64,000 bases of DNA from Cellulomonas hominis. GTDB lineage: Bacteria > Actinomycetota > Actinomycetes > Actinomycetales > Cellulomonadaceae. Shown in pieces: positions 63,122 to 64,000 of this stretch. The stretch's first letter is position 1; each line of letters starts with the position of its first letter. The position numbers were made by a program, and so were the translations under genes. The notes below the pieces were generated by a model. It did no database searches and was not told the origin of the DNA. It was given only the letters and a program-made list of their open reading frames with translations. The stretch is from positions 1 to 64,000 of the forward strand of contig NZ_CABEGA010000084.1 in assembly GCF_901521055.1 (NCBI RefSeq), given 5' to 3'.

Positions 63122-64000
63122 TCAGCGCGTGCCCGGGCGGGTCCGCCGTCCGCGCAGGCGCAGCGCCGCGAGGCCCGCACCCACGAGCGCGGCAGCGGAG
63201 CCGAGCAGCGCGAGCACCTCGGCGCCCGTGGCGGCGAGCGGGCGTGCCGCCACGGCCGGGGTCGCGGCGGACGGCGCCAGGACGACCGCGACGGGCGCGG
63301 CCGGCAGCGGCACGGCGGGGGCGGGAACGGCGGGGGCCGGCGCCGCGGTGTCCACCGCGAACGGCGCCGACAGCACCGCACCGACCCCGGGGTTGCCGGC
63401 CGCGTCGGTGATCCCCGGCAGGTCGAGCCCGACGACGACCGCCGCCGCCGACACGCCCGCGTCGGGGGTGAACGTCGCGGTCCAGGTCGTGCCGCCGTCG
63501 GCGGTGGCCAGGGCCGAGAGGGAGCCGCGGGTGGCGGTGAGGTCGGCGAGGGTCAGCGTGGTGACCGGCTCGGAGAACGTGACGGTCAGCGTCGTGGGAC
63601 CGGTGACGCGCGCCGCGGCGAGGGCGAGGGTCGCGGTCGGTGCGACGGTGTCGACCGTGAACGACGCCGAGGGGGTGACGCCCGAGCCGACGTTCCCCAG
63701 ACCGTCGACCACGCCGGTCAGGTCGACACGCACGGACGCCGTCGTGGTCTCGGTGTTCGCGTCTGGGGTGAACGTCGCCGTCCACACCTGCCCGTCGGCC
63801 GTGCTGAGGGCGCTGACGGTGCCGCCGGTGACCACCAGGTCGGCGGCCGAGAACCCCGCGACCGGCTCCGAGAACGTGATCGTGGCCGGCGTGCTCTCGC
63901 CGATGCCGAGGACGGGGTCCGCCACAGCGACCGTCGCGGTCGGTCGGCGGGTGTCGACGGCGTAGGGGCCGGAGCTGACGGTGCCGACGCCGGCGTTGCC
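63122..64000 (-). CDS. Cell-wall-anchored protein with bacterial Ig-like repeats (partial)
   Basis: The C-terminal part (about 292 codons) of a larger surface protein whose N-terminus lies beyond the window. More than two Ig-like repeats of about 90 residues are visible, each with FSEPV, ADLVVTGG or ADLTATRG, WTATFTPDA and VDTVAPTAT-type segments (Big_12-like). A Pro/Ala-rich linker follows, then the sorting signal LAATG, a hydrophobic helix (LALLGSAAALVGAGLAAL) and a basic tail RLRGRRTRPGTR. This fits LAxTG anchoring by a class E sortase. Adhesion or glycan contact is likely but unproven. Confidence 0.85.
   Translation of the reverse strand, partial: GNAGVGTVSSGPYAVDTRRPTATVAVADPVLGIGESTPATITFSEPVAGFSAADLVVTGGTVSALSTADGQVWTATFTPDANTETTTASVRVDLTGVVDGLGNVGSGVTPSASFTVDTVAPTATLALAAARVTGPTTLTVTFSEPVTTLTLADLTATRGSLSALATADGGTTWTATFTPDAGVSAAAVVVGLDLPGITDAAGNPGVGAVLSAPFAVDTAAPAPAVPAPAVPLPAAPVAVVLAPSAATPAVAARPLAATGAEVLALLGSAAALVGAGLAALRLRGRRTRPGTR

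Overview
The window is about 64 kb of very GC-rich chromosomal DNA from an actinobacterium, most likely Micrococcales close to Cellulomonas (inferred from gene content, not proven). The reasons are a complete Pup-proteasome system, WhiA and RbpA, frequent GTG starts, -10 boxes a few bases before start codons, an LAxTG-type surface protein and a tRNA gene with no encoded CCA.

Layout. (1) 0-14.5 kb: trmI, the proteasome ATPase arc, then a three-gene module (DUF4956 membrane protein, VTC polyphosphate polymerase-like protein, beta-helix lipoprotein) that separates arc from dop, pup, prcB, prcA and pafA. An FKBP lipoprotein, hisF, coaE and pcp follow. (2) 14.5-25 kb: a DUF222/HNH protein on the minus strand, uvrB, a VOC protein, two tandem TerC genes behind a probable yybP-ykoY manganese riboswitch, then YciI, aldo/keto reductase, acyl-CoA dehydrogenase and a Cys-rich membrane protein. 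(3) 25-36 kb: an MBL hydrolase and a GH15 enzyme diverge from uvrA; then OsmC, uvrC, rapZ, yvcK and whiA. All three uvr genes lie in the window. (4) 36-45 kb: gap, pgk, tpiA, secG and rbpA converge on the minus-strand pentose-phosphate operon tal-zwf-opcA-pgl, which lacks the expected tkt. (5) 45-58.6 kb: ctaB, xerD, then a segregation and ribosome-maturation run parA-scpA-scpB-rluB-tyrA-cmk-plsC-der, a membrane protein, and a GntR regulator with an MFS transporter. Sixteen neighbouring gene pairs overlap by exactly 4 nt, suggesting coupled translation.

(6) 58.6-63.0 kb is the accessory part. A tRNA-Pro(GGG) gene at 58613-58686 has its last 42 bases plus one flanking base repeated exactly at 62952-62994. 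The ~4.3 kb between the copies holds a HipB/HipA pair, gene debris, and a minus-strand operon pairing a two-helix membrane protein with a DEDDy 3'-5' exonuclease of RNase D type. No integrase is visible. I read this as a tRNA-borne mini-island or the remains of one. The membrane-protein/exonuclease pair is my best candidate for an undescribed, possibly defensive, system. (7) Beyond the island, a minus-strand Ig-repeat protein with a sortase signal runs off the window end.
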